A stretch of 13,672 bases of DNA from JBBSUX01 sp038234045 (GTDB taxonomy: Bacteria > Pseudomonadota > Gammaproteobacteria > Burkholderiales > Burkholderiaceae_C): positions 1 through 13,672 of the forward strand of contig JBBSUX010000072.1 in the NCBI GenBank assembly GCA_038234045.1, in the 5' to 3' direction. Positions 1-6,445 of this stretch are shown one piece after another (within the stretch, counting starts at the first letter, position 1; the number at the start of each line of letters is the position of its first letter). Below the pieces are notes generated by a model that made no database searches, was not told the origin of the DNA, and saw nothing but the letters and a program-made list of their open reading frames with translations. The position numbers and the translations under genes are program-made.

Positions 1-1
1 G

Positions 2-331
2 CAGACGGACACCCGCTTTGCTGCGGCCAATGTCCTCCAGGCGGGACTGGATCTGGCCATCGCAGTGGGGGCAAGCGCCAGCGCCATCTCCATCGCAGCC
101 AACAGTGCAGGGGTGGGAGCGGGGCTCATCGTCGGCGCGGTTCTGGGTGTGACAGCGGCCACTGCTGCACAAGGAGTTGCCATTGTGCAGTCCATCCTCG
201 CGGTAGCGGCAGAAGAAAAGGCCCGCCAGCAATCCGTGGGAGCCCTCACCTTGCGAACGCAATCGACGCTCGATCTTGCCGCGGCCGTTCGAGCGGCCTA
301 TCAGCAGGATCAGAAGGGCCTGCTGCCATGA
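2..331 (+). CDS. C-terminal part of a probable pilin-like (pseudopilin-like) protein, 5' truncated by window edge
   Basis: The reading frame is open from the first bases of the window to a TGA at 329-331, so the real start lies upstream; the in-frame GTG at 65 is only an internal codon. About 109 residues are visible. Residues ~15-70 form one or two Ala/Gly/Val-rich hydrophobic stretches (around LIVGAVLGVTAATAAQGVAI), followed by an amphipathic tail with KARQQ and a final ...QDQKGLLP. No catalytic motif is visible. Its stop overlaps the ATG of the next gene (ATGA), which implies one operon and translational coupling. The next protein is a clear prepilin that also ends in an Ala/Gly-rich hydrophobic region, so this is inferred to be a paralogous pilin-like protein whose N-terminal signal lies outside the window. 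A membrane protein of unrelated type cannot be excluded. Confidence 0.6.
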   Translation, partial: QTDTRFAAANVLQAGLDLAIAVGASASAISIAANSAGVGAGLIVGAVLGVTAATAAQGVAIVQSILAVAAEEKARQQSVGALTLRTQSTLDLAAAVRAAYQQDQKGLLP

Positions 332-1548
332 AACAAGTGCGTCAGTCACGGGTGTCGCGCCGCGCATCGGGCGGCTTCTCGCTCGTGGAAATCGCCATCG
401 CACTGGTCATCCTCGGCTTGCTCAGCCTTGCCTTTGTCGCTTATTGGCGTAGCGCTGCGCAGCACTCGCGAACGCAAGCGGATCGTGATCTTCTGATCAA
501 CGCCCAGAAGTCGCTCGTGGGATTTGCGCATGCCAACTATCGCCTGCCCTGCCCCGCCGCAGACCACGCTGGATTGGAAAACTGCAGCGGATCCGTGCAA
601 ACCGGCTGGCTCCCCTGGAAGACTCTGGGTATTGCCAATGCGATGGCAAGTAACTTCAAGTACGGCGTGGAACGGGCGCCCGATGCGACATCGCCTTTTC
701 TGGATCAGGACCTGGCGGTTGCGCGGGATCGCCTTGTGCCGCCCTTTACCGTCGGCAGCCCGCCCATTCTGCCCGCAGCACCCATCGTGGGCGGCTTGCT
801 GGGCAACACCAATCTCATCGATCTTTGCTTTGCGCTCGACCGTGCATCGGGCACACCTGCCGCAGCTTCACGCCTCGCGCTCATGAGCAACCGGGGCGGC
901 ATTACTGCGCGGCGCGGCATGGCATTCGTCGTGGTGGCCCCGGGACTCCTGGACGCAGATGGAGACGGTAATATCTTTGACGGGCTAAACGCCAGTGCCA
1001 GCCCGACCGACCCCACCTACGAGCCGGTGGAGCGTCCGCAGGACGCGAACTACGACGACCGTGTCGCCGCGATGGATTTCGATACCCTTTTTGCCGAGCT
1101 CGACTGCGGCGAGGGGCTTGCGGCCATCAGCCACAGTCATGTCAATGCAGCAACCGCAGCCGCCTTCATGAAGCAGGCCCTGATCGACTACAAGCGACAG
1201 CTCGAAATACTCGCGCTGGTGGCAGGTGGCGGGGTCGCCTCGGGCACCGCGGGAGTCCTTTCCGCCGCTGCCGGCCTCTCCAGTGCCGTCGCCGATTCTG
1301 CCAACGCAGTCGCCTTCACCATCCTCACCTACGGAAGCGCCGGAGCCGTGATTGCTCCGGCAGTCGCCGCCATTGTTGCCAATACGGCGGCGGTGGCGCT
1401 TTCTGCGGTTGCGCTGGCCAAATCCGTCGCCTCGAAAGTGGAGGCCGACCAGCGCGTCATCGATGTGCAGCCTCTCGTTGACAACAGCGCTGCGCTCTGG
1501 ACTTCGGTGGACGCCAACGCCCGAACAGCTGACCAGCTTGGATTCTGA
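328..1548 (+). CDS. Prepilin-type N-terminal cleavage/methylation domain protein with hydrophobic C-terminal region (pseudopilin-like)
   Basis: 406 residues. The N terminus is a textbook class III signal: a basic 16-residue leader (KQVRQSRVSRR) ending in G16, cleavage before F17, Glu at mature position +5 (E21, GFSLVE), then a hydrophobic helix to about residue 38. Such proteins are processed by prepilin peptidase and join type IV pilus or type II secretion pseudopili. The globular part has YRLPCPAAD near 71-79 and GWLPWKTLG near 93-101, a pattern I recall from large pilin-like proteins of beta- and gammaproteobacteria. Four cysteines (75, 86, 167, 260) could form disulfides. Residues 209-219 (DADGDGNIFDG) resemble a calcium-binding loop. 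Residues ~295-370 are Ala/Gly/Val-rich and hydrophobic, atypical for pilins. The start overlaps the previous stop by 4 bases, with AGAAGG about 10 bases upstream. The exact system is unknown. Confidence 0.85.
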   Translation: MKQVRQSRVSRRASGGFSLVEIAIALVILGLLSLAFVAYWRSAAQHSRTQADRDLLINAQKSLVGFAHANYRLPCPAADHAGLENCSGSVQTGWLPWKTLGIANAMASNFKYGVERAPDATSPFLDQDLAVARDRLVPPFTVGSPPILPAAPIVGGLLGNTNLIDLCFALDRASGTPAAASRLALMSNRGGITARRGMAFVVVAPGLLDADGDGNIFDGLNASASPTDPTYEPVERPQDANYDDRVAAMDFDTLFAELDCGEGLAAISHSHVNAATAAAFMKQALIDYKRQLEILALVAGGGVASGTAGVLSAAAGLSSAVADSANAVAFTILTYGSAGAVIAPAVAAIVANTAAVALSAVALAKSVASKVEADQRVIDVQPLVDNSAALWTSVDANARTADQLGF

Positions 1549-1579
1549 TGATGCGCACGCCTTCACTTGCGAACTCGCC

Positions 1580-2341
1580 ATGCCCAATGACATGAACCTC
1601 TATCCCGAACATCCGCAATCCACTTGTGGTGCTGCCCGGAAGCGAGCCACGCAGTGCGGCTTCTCGCTCATCGAGATGTCGGTCGTTCTGCTGGTCATCG
1701 GGCTGATCGTCGGCGCGGTGGCGGTTGGCCGTGACCTGCAGCGCAATGCCGCCTACCAGCGCGTTTCGAGCGACTTCGTGCAGGGCTGGCTGATTGCCTA
1801 CGACAGCTATACCAACGGAACAGGAACCGTGCCGGGCGATGTCGTGGCTGTGCCTACTGGACGCGTGAACGCCAGTGATGCGACTGGCGCTGCGCTGTGT
1901 GACGCCGCCCTGCTCAACACCTTTCTGGCGGCAGGCGTTGTGCTCCCCGAAGGCCGCGCCGCTGGCGCCAACGATCGGGCCGTGTACCTCGACACCAACG
2001 GCACCCCGCAGGAGGTGCAGGTGTGCTTTCAGACCGTGAACTGGGCCGAGCCCGGTGCCTCCGTCGGCACCTTTGTGACGCGGCCACGCAATGTGATGAT
2101 TCTGCGCAATGTGACGCCTGCGCTCGCCAATCTGCTGGATTCGCAGATCGACGGAACCCCTGATGCACGCTTCGGCCGCGTGCGCGAAGCTGCCCAAGCC
2201 AATGCAACTGCTACTACCACCGGTCAGGTTTGGAGCGTAGACGAGCGCGTCCCCTACGGAAGCACTGCGGTGCCGGCAACGGGCGCGCAGGACGAAGCCC
2301 AGGTTGCGGTGGTCACGGCCTGGGTATTGATGAACCGCTGA
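1580..2341 (+). CDS. Second prepilin-type N-terminal cleavage/methylation domain protein
   Basis: 253 residues from ATG 1580. The frame stays open further upstream, but that part overlaps the previous prepilin gene, and a start at 1580 (or ATG 1592) gives a normal prepilin leader. The leader contains AARKR and ends at G27; cleavage is expected before F28, with Glu at +5 (E32, GFSLIE) and a hydrophobic helix to about residue 49. The globular part begins DLQRNAAYQRVSSDF, as in the alpha1-C helix of pseudopilins. Cysteines at about 106 and 151 could pair. It has no hydrophobic tail, unlike its two upstream neighbours. The gap from the previous stop is 31 bases, so it is probably cotranscribed. 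No strong ribosome-binding site precedes either ATG, which leaves the exact start open. It is likely a minor pilin or pseudopilin of the same assembly. Confidence 0.82.
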   Translation: MPNDMNLYPEHPQSTCGAARKRATQCGFSLIEMSVVLLVIGLIVGAVAVGRDLQRNAAYQRVSSDFVQGWLIAYDSYTNGTGTVPGDVVAVPTGRVNASDATGAALCDAALLNTFLAAGVVLPEGRAAGANDRAVYLDTNGTPQEVQVCFQTVNWAEPGASVGTFVTRPRNVMILRNVTPALANLLDSQIDGTPDARFGRVREAAQANATATTTGQVWSVDERVPYGSTAVPATGAQDEAQVAVVTAWVLMNR

Positions 2342-2362
2342 GAGTCCACGGAATAATGGGGG

Positions 2363-2917
2363 ATGACCCAGCGAAAGCCCACCGAAGCTCCCTCCCCCTC
2401 ACCGGAATCACCCGCACCACCGGTCTCCTTGGCACGCTCGATCCAACCGACAGCCCACGACCATCACACAACCTGGCGCGACGCCGATATTGCGCACATG
2501 CGCACCGCTCTCGCCGAAGGCCGCAACGCCCTTCAGAGCTGCTTGCCGAATCCGCCGGTGGGCTGCGTGCTGGTGCACCGGGGCAAGGTGCTTGCGGTCG
2601 GCCACACGCAACCTCCTGGCCAATCGCATGCAGAGGCGCTGGCACTCGAACGGGTGGTTGGTCCGCTCGACGACGTTACGGCCTATGTCACGCTGGAGCC
2701 CTGCGCATTCCACGGTCGTACGCCGTCATGCGCAAAAACGCTGCTCGAGCGCGGCGTGAAGCGGGTCGTGGTGGCAATGCTCGATCCAGACCCGCGCAAC
2801 GATGGCAAGGGCGTGGCGCTGCTGCGGCAAGGCGGCGCGACGGTGCTGGTGGGACTGTTGGCCGATGAAGCGCGGCACGATCTGCAGCCGTACCTGGCGT
2901 TGCCAGAGAACAGGTGA
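2363..2917 (+). CDS. Stand-alone RibD-type pyrimidine deaminase domain protein
   Basis: 184 residues of the cytidine/deoxycytidylate deaminase fold, closest to the N-terminal half of RibD, which deaminates 2,5-diamino-6-ribosylamino-4-pyrimidinone phosphate in riboflavin synthesis. Visible motifs: PNPPVGCVLV (62-71), HAE (89-91: zinc His and proton-shuttle Glu), and LEPCAFHGRTPSC (111-123) with zinc ligands C114 and C123; then RVVVAMLDPDPRNDGKG. All catalytic residues are present. E. coli RibD continues into a reductase domain of over 200 residues; here the protein stops after DLQPYLALPENR, so it is deaminase only. The first ~40 residues are Pro/Ser-rich and lack family similarity, so the true start could be later (ATG 2498). 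It lies 21 bases after the pilin operon, but the function appears unrelated. Its substrate may be the riboflavin intermediate or another pyrimidine. Confidence 0.85.
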   Translation: MTQRKPTEAPSPSPESPAPPVSLARSIQPTAHDHHTTWRDADIAHMRTALAEGRNALQSCLPNPPVGCVLVHRGKVLAVGHTQPPGQSHAEALALERVVGPLDDVTAYVTLEPCAFHGRTPSCAKTLLERGVKRVVVAMLDPDPRNDGKGVALLRQGGATVLVGLLADEARHDLQPYLALPENR

Positions 2918-2940
2918 TTTCGCTTCGCTGCCGCCCAAGT

Positions 2941-3015
2941 CTTTTTATGAATGATTTAGGCCTCTGGCGCTTTATTCGTAAGCGCTATCAGCTATTTATT
3001 AAATAGTGAAGCAAC
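2941..3015. repeat. Intergenic repeat, copy 1 (AAGCGCTA..AGCTATT family)
   Basis: The core at 2980-2996 (AAGCGCTATCAGCTATT) matches 12669-12685 (AAGCGCTACTAGCTATT) at 15 of 17 positions. GAAGCAAC follows at 3008-3015 here and at 12692-12699 in the other copy. Internal inverted repeats are GGCGCTT/AAGCGCT (2966-2986, one G-T pair) and the perfect CTATTTA-T-TAAATAG (2992-3006). The block is AT-richer than its surroundings. I recall similar short repeats as abundant in intergenic DNA of Comamonadaceae; that is memory, not a search. It sits between two convergent genes. Confidence 0.6.
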
Positions 3016-3027
3016 TCAGACGTCGTT

Positions 3028-3053
3028 CCGTTGCCGACCCTGACCGGCAACGG
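3028..3053. terminator. Strong hairpin between convergent genes, possible bidirectional terminator
   Basis: Perfect 9-bp inverted repeat: CCGTTGCCG (3028-3036), 8-base loop, CGGCAACGG (3045-3053). It starts 10 bases after the tspO stop and lies about 110 bases after the deaminase stop. Neither side has a clear T-run, so it is not a canonical intrinsic terminator, but its position suits transcription termination or mRNA 3' end protection for the convergent units. Confidence 0.45.
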
Positions 3054-3063
3054 CTCCCCGCCC

Positions 3064-3555
3064 TCAACCCAACACCGCCGGGTTCATCTGCCACACCGCG
3101 AAATTCAGCGCAGCGGCAAAGCTCACCCAGGCCAGATAAGGAATGAAGAGTGCGCCAGCCAGCGGCTTGACGCGCCAGAACGCAATCAGCGTGCAGACGA
3201 TGGTGACCCACAGCACAGCAATGTCGGCGAACGCCGCTGCGCCCAGGTGCCAGCCGAAAAAGAGCCAGCTCCACAGCGCATTGAGCAGCAACTGCAGGCA
3301 GAAGAGCCCGAGCGCACCTCGCGCAGCCGCCACGCTGCCAGCGGTGCGCCAAACCTGCCAGGCCGCCACGCCGATCAGCGCATACAAAACTGTCCAAACC
3401 GGCCCGAACCAGCTCGAAGGCGGCGCCCAGCCCGGCTGCGACAGCGCGGCATAAAAGGTCTTTGCGTGCACCGAGGCGGCGGCGCCCACGCCGGCGGCGG
3501 CAAAAGCCAGCAGCAGCCAGCCGAGCAAGCCAAGGAGTGATCGACTGGTTTTCAT
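3064..3555 (-). CDS. tspO: TspO/MBR family tryptophan-rich sensory protein
   Basis: 163 residues, the usual length of bacterial TspO, an inner-membrane five-helix protein that binds porphyrins and related ligands. Hydrophobic segments fall at about 7-28, 52-70, 82-101, 107-127 and 133-155. Family motifs visible: PGWAPPSSWFGPVWTVLYALIG (41-62), LNALWSWLFFG (91-101) and PYLAWVSFAAALN (139-151), with many Trp residues. The frame is open far upstream into the neighbouring gene, but the ATG at 3553-3555 begins directly at the first helix and has AGAGG about 7 bases upstream. That ATG overlaps the stop of the CMD gene (ATGA), so the two are translationally coupled. The pairing with an AhpD-like protein suggests an oxidative or tetrapyrrole stress role, which is inference. 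Confidence 0.93.
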   Translation of the reverse strand: MKTSRSLLGLLGWLLLAFAAAGVGAAASVHAKTFYAALSQPGWAPPSSWFGPVWTVLYALIGVAAWQVWRTAGSVAAARGALGLFCLQLLLNALWSWLFFGWHLGAAAFADIAVLWVTIVCTLIAFWRVKPLAGALFIPYLAWVSFAAALNFAVWQMNPAVLG

Positions 3556-4217
3556 GATGTTGCCTCTGGTTTCAGGTGCCCACCGGCGGGGCGAGGTTTG
3601 ATAGCAGTGGTGACCGAAATGGCAGCCGCATCGTGTTTGCCCGCATCGAAGCCGCGGCCTCCAGCCGCACGCTGCGCAACTTGTTGAGGCACGGCTTCGA
3701 GTGGCGTCGCCATGGTGTCGTTCCAGCGGTTGAGAAATCCGAACAGCCCAACTACACCGAGGATCTCGACGATCTCCGAATCGCTCCAGTGCTGCTGCAG
3801 TTCGCTGAATTGGGCGTCGGTCACGGCATTGGGCTGCGCTGCGGCGGCAAGCGCGAAGTCGAGTGCGAGGCGCTCCTTTTGCGAATAGAGCGGGCTTTGT
3901 GCGTATTCCCAGATGGCGGCAAGCTTCTCCTCGCTCACGCCGAAATTCTGTGCGCCCAGCAGCGTGTGCGCCTGGCAATACAGGCAGCCGGACGCCTTGC
4001 TGGCCAGATGACCGATCAGGCGGCGAAAACCCAGATCGACTTCACCGTCTGGATCCATCGCAGCAGCATTGAGCTGTGCGAGCGCCTGAACGAGCCGCGG
4101 CTTGCGCTGCATGGTCAGCACGCTGTTGGGCGTAAAGCCGAGCGTGGTGAGAAAGAAGTCGAAGTGGGGCGCAAGCTCGGGCGTGGTGCTGGGCGAAAGC
4201 GGCTGCAGGCGCGGCAT
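3552..4217 (-). CDS. Carboxymuconolactone decarboxylase (CMD) family protein, AhpD-like thiol peroxidase-related
   Basis: 221 residues. The CMD core spans about 40-160. The redox motif is SGCLYCQAHT (76-85), with C78 and C81 as a CxxC pair and H84 close by; PYSQ/RLALDFALAAAAQP and VEILGVVGLFGFLNRWND are typical later helices. AhpD relatives use the CxxC pair to reduce peroxides or partner proteins. The Glu found 12 residues before the first Cys in AhpD is Arg (R66) here, and the His is one residue closer than in AhpD, so it belongs to a different subfamily and peroxidase activity is not assured. The start is well supported by AGGAGA 6 bases upstream of the ATG. The last ~40 residues are a low-complexity tail. 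It is first in a two-gene unit with tspO and divergent from the LysR gene. Confidence 0.88.
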   Translation of the reverse strand: MPRLQPLSPSTTPELAPHFDFFLTTLGFTPNSVLTMQRKPRLVQALAQLNAAAMDPDGEVDLGFRRLIGHLASKASGCLYCQAHTLLGAQNFGVSEEKLAAIWEYAQSPLYSQKERLALDFALAAAAQPNAVTDAQFSELQQHWSDSEIVEILGVVGLFGFLNRWNDTMATPLEAVPQQVAQRAAGGRGFDAGKHDAAAISVTTAIKPRPAGGHLKPEATS

Positions 4218-4395
4218 GGTAATTCTCCTGGAGATGATCGAGGCATTCGCTGTGCCGGCTTTCGCGGGCCGGCGTGGTGCCGCTCCATTCTGACGCAGGC
4301 CGGGACGCGGGTTCGTACCGCTGACGCGAGCCAGAGCTGCGCCTATGCTCAGGCCCGTTCCTTGCCTCGTTGCTGTTTCCTACCCTTCGATTCCC

Positions 4396-5352
4396 GTGAA
4401 TCTCCGCTTTCTCGAAACCCTGGTGGTGCTCGCCCGGGTACGCAACTTCAGCGAAACCGCGCGCGTGCTCAACGCCACGCAAGCTGCGATTTCGCAACGC
4501 ATTTCCAGCCTGGAAGAGGAGCTCGGCATCTCGCTGGTCGAGCGTGGCTCCCGGATGCTGGCCCTGACACCGATGGGTGCACAAGTGGTGCGCCAAGCCG
4601 AACGCATCCTGCAGATCGAGCGAGATCTGCTCGATGCCACCCGGCCGGGTGCAACGCCAGCAGGACGGGTCCGCATTGGCGCCATCGAATCGGTAGTGCA
4701 CACCTGGTTGTCGCCGCTGGTGCGCGCGCTGGCAGAACGCTTGCCGCAGATTGAGCCGGACATCACGGTGGATACCTCACGCAATCTGCAAGAGCTGTTT
4801 CGCCAACGCGGGCTCGATCTGATGGTGCAAAACGATGCCTTCGCAGACGCCACCGGCACGCTCGAATTTCTGGAAACGCCGCTTTGCAGCTTCCCCGTCG
4901 ACTGGATCGCGGCCCCGCAACTGGTAGGTGCGCGCCGCCGCATCAGCGTGGCCGAACTGGCTCGCCTGCCCTTGCTGACGTTCTCACGCACATCGAGCCC
5001 GCAGGCGCATCTGCGCGCCCTGTTTGTGGAGGGCGAGGCCGAGCCGCGCATCTGCAACTTCCCCTCGGTGCAGTCCATCATCCAGCTGGTGGCGGGTGCC
5101 TACGGCGTGGCGGCGATTCCGGCGATCTTCGTGCGCCGGGAACTGGAAGCTGGATCGTTGCGCCGGCTGGACGGCCCCGCCCTGCCGCCCGTGGCGATTA
5201 GCGTTACATCGCGGCGCGGCGCCGGCAGCGCGGTGCAAGCAACCCATTCGCTGGCTTGCGAGGTAAGCCACGGTTTCTGCATGGAAGCTGGCGAAGGCTG
5301 GGCGCAATCACTGCTGGAAGCAGCACCGCCGCCGGAGGCACGCCCTGCATAA
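4396..5352 (+). CDS. LysR family transcriptional regulator
   Basis: 318 residues from GTG 4396. The N-terminal winged helix-turn-helix covers about 1-60: NLRFLETLVVLARVRNFSETA, then LNATQAAISQRISSLEEELG, the canonical LysR recognition region. The effector-binding domain follows (RVRIGAIESV at 92-101, periplasmic-binding-protein fold). The frame also has an ATG at 4345, but homologous regulators begin right at the NLRFLE segment, so the GTG start is preferred; neither start has a clear ribosome-binding site. It diverges from the CMD-tspO unit, with which it shares a 178-base upstream region, and converges with the pxp operon, whose last stop is only 30 bases away. Divergent geometry suggests it controls CMD-tspO and itself; control of the pxp operon is an alternative. 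The effector is unknown. Confidence 0.9.
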   Translation: MNLRFLETLVVLARVRNFSETARVLNATQAAISQRISSLEEELGISLVERGSRMLALTPMGAQVVRQAERILQIERDLLDATRPGATPAGRVRIGAIESVVHTWLSPLVRALAERLPQIEPDITVDTSRNLQELFRQRGLDLMVQNDAFADATGTLEFLETPLCSFPVDWIAAPQLVGARRRISVAELARLPLLTFSRTSSPQAHLRALFVEGEAEPRICNFPSVQSIIQLVAGAYGVAAIPAIFVRRELEAGSLRRLDGPALPPVAISVTSRRGAGSAVQATHSLACEVSHGFCMEAGEGWAQSLLEAAPPPEARPA

Positions 5353-5382
5353 GGCGCGCCGCGAACAAAGCTTCAACCGTCG

Positions 5383-5610
5383 TTAACGCAGGGTCAGCAG
5401 CAGCTGTCCATCTTCCACCGCATCGCCCTCTGATACCCGAATATCCACGACGACGCCCGCGCGTGGCGCGGTGACCGGAATCTCCATCTTCATTGACTCG
5501 AGTACCAGCAGCGTGTCGCCCTCGGCCACTTGCTGCCCGTCGGTGGCTTCGACCTTCCAGACGCTGCCGCTGACCTCTGCGAGGACGCGGGAATCCTGAG
5601 TACTACTCAT
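5383..5610 (-). CDS. Small stand-alone biotin carboxyl carrier (biotinyl/lipoyl attachment domain) protein
   Basis: 75 residues, a single biotinyl domain. The biotinylation motif ESMKMEIPV holds the acceptor K41, and EVSGSVWKV near the N terminus plus GDAVEDGQLLLTLR at the C terminus form the usual hammerhead fold. Biotin protein ligase would load K41, after which the domain shuttles carboxyl groups between a biotin carboxylase and a carboxyltransferase. AccB of acetyl-CoA carboxylase has an extra ~70-residue N-terminal region that is absent here. The gene overlaps pxpA by 4 bases (ATGA) and is last in the operon. No biotin carboxylase gene is present in this operon, so its partner is unknown. 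PxpB/PxpC are homologous to the carboxyltransferase part of urea carboxylase, which makes a functional link plausible but unproven. Confidence 0.9.
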   Translation of the reverse strand: MSSTQDSRVLAEVSGSVWKVEATDGQQVAEGDTLLVLESMKMEIPVTAPRAGVVVDIRVSEGDAVEDGQLLLTLR

Positions 5611-6434
5611 CGAAAAAGCTCCTTTTTAGCTCTCAAATCATTAGCGTCAGGCGCCTTCAGAACAACGCCGTCGGCTGTTAAACCAGCGCGGATGTGTTGA
5701 GCAAAAACGAGGGCGCCGGGCTGGTCGCCGTGAATGCAGAGGGTGTCGGCACGCACTGCGATCTCACGACCACTGACCGTCCGCATGGTGCCCGCAACCA
5801 AGCCGCGCACCTGCGCCAGCGACTCGTCAACGTCGGTAATCATGGCGCCGGGCTGGCTGCGGGGCGTAAGCGAGCCGTCGTCCTGATAGCTGCGGTCGGC
5901 AAAGACTTCCGACGCGGCGGTGAGGCCGATGGCCTCGGCTGCGTCGATCATGAGGCTGCCGGTCAAGGCATAGAGCATTAGCGATGCGTCGATATCGCGC
6001 ACCGCTTGCGCCATGGCGTCGGCGAGCTTGCGGTCTTTTGCGGCCATGTGAAAGAGCGCACCGTGCGCTTTCACATGGCGTAGTCGCCCGCCGGCAGCCA
6101 CAGCAAAGGCTGACAGCGCGCCCACCTGATAAACCACCATGCCATACGCCTCCGCCGCGCTGATCTGCATCTCGCGCCGGCCGAACCCTTGTAAATCGGG
6201 CAGGCCAGGGTGCGCACCTACCGCCACGCCACGAGCGATGGCCGCACCGACCACCGCGCGCATGGTGGTCGGGTCACCGGCATGGAAGCCGCAGGCGATG
6301 TTGGCAGAGGTGACTTGGTCGAGCAGGGCAATGTCGTTGCCCATCGTCCATGCGCCAAAGCTTTCACCCATGTCGCAATTGAGGTCGAGCGAGCGGGAAT
6401 TGCGTTGGGTTGGGAGATCGGATGGGTGGGCCAT
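5607..6434 (-). CDS. pxpA: 5-oxoprolinase subunit PxpA (LamB/YcsF family)
   Basis: 275 residues. PxpA with PxpB and PxpC hydrolyses 5-oxo-L-proline to L-glutamate at the cost of ATP in the cytoplasm. Signature segments: LDLNCDMGESFG (16-27), SANIACGFHAGDP (43-55), GAHPGLPDLQGFGR (73-86), HVKAHGALFHMA (120-131), EVFADRSYQDDGSLTPRS (176-193) and CIHGD (233-237). The fold is a deacetylase-like barrel, and the conserved Asp/His residues in these segments are all present. The ATG start at 6434 lies 11 bases after the pxpC stop. The last ~14 residues (from P262) extend past the end of E. coli PxpA as I recall it, and the DNA coding for them resembles part of the intergenic repeat seen elsewhere in the window. 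The stop overlaps the biotin carrier start. Confidence 0.96.
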   Translation of the reverse strand: MAHPSDLPTQRNSRSLDLNCDMGESFGAWTMGNDIALLDQVTSANIACGFHAGDPTTMRAVVGAAIARGVAVGAHPGLPDLQGFGRREMQISAAEAYGMVVYQVGALSAFAVAAGGRLRHVKAHGALFHMAAKDRKLADAMAQAVRDIDASLMLYALTGSLMIDAAEAIGLTAASEVFADRSYQDDGSLTPRSQPGAMITDVDESLAQVRGLVAGTMRTVSGREIAVRADTLCIHGDQPGALVFAQHIRAGLTADGVVLKAPDANDLRAKKELFR

Positions 6435-6445
6435 ACGGAAGTCTT

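Noticed and set aside
2230..2868. Plus-strand ORF of 212 codons over the pilin gene end and the deaminase
   Set aside because: Arg/Ala/Gly-rich shadow frame without motifs; the deaminase frame holds all zinc ligands.
3556..3978. N-terminal extension of tspO by about 140 residues
   Set aside because: This part is an out-of-frame reading of the CMD gene; TspO proteins are about 160 residues and the ATGA junction gives that length.
4254..4273. Repeated GCCGGC upstream of the CMD gene as a possible operator
   Set aside because: Six-base self-complementary GC motifs are expected by chance in DNA this GC-rich, and no LysR-type T-N11-A site stands out there.
3576..4754. Plus-strand ORF of 392 codons spanning the CMD gene and the LysR start
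   Set aside because: It overlaps two well-supported genes, has no recognisable domain and contains low-complexity Arg/Ala-rich sequence.
5353..5382. Possible terminator between the LysR gene and the biotin carrier gene
   Set aside because: Only a short GGCGCGCC palindrome is present, with no stem-loop of useful length and no T-run.
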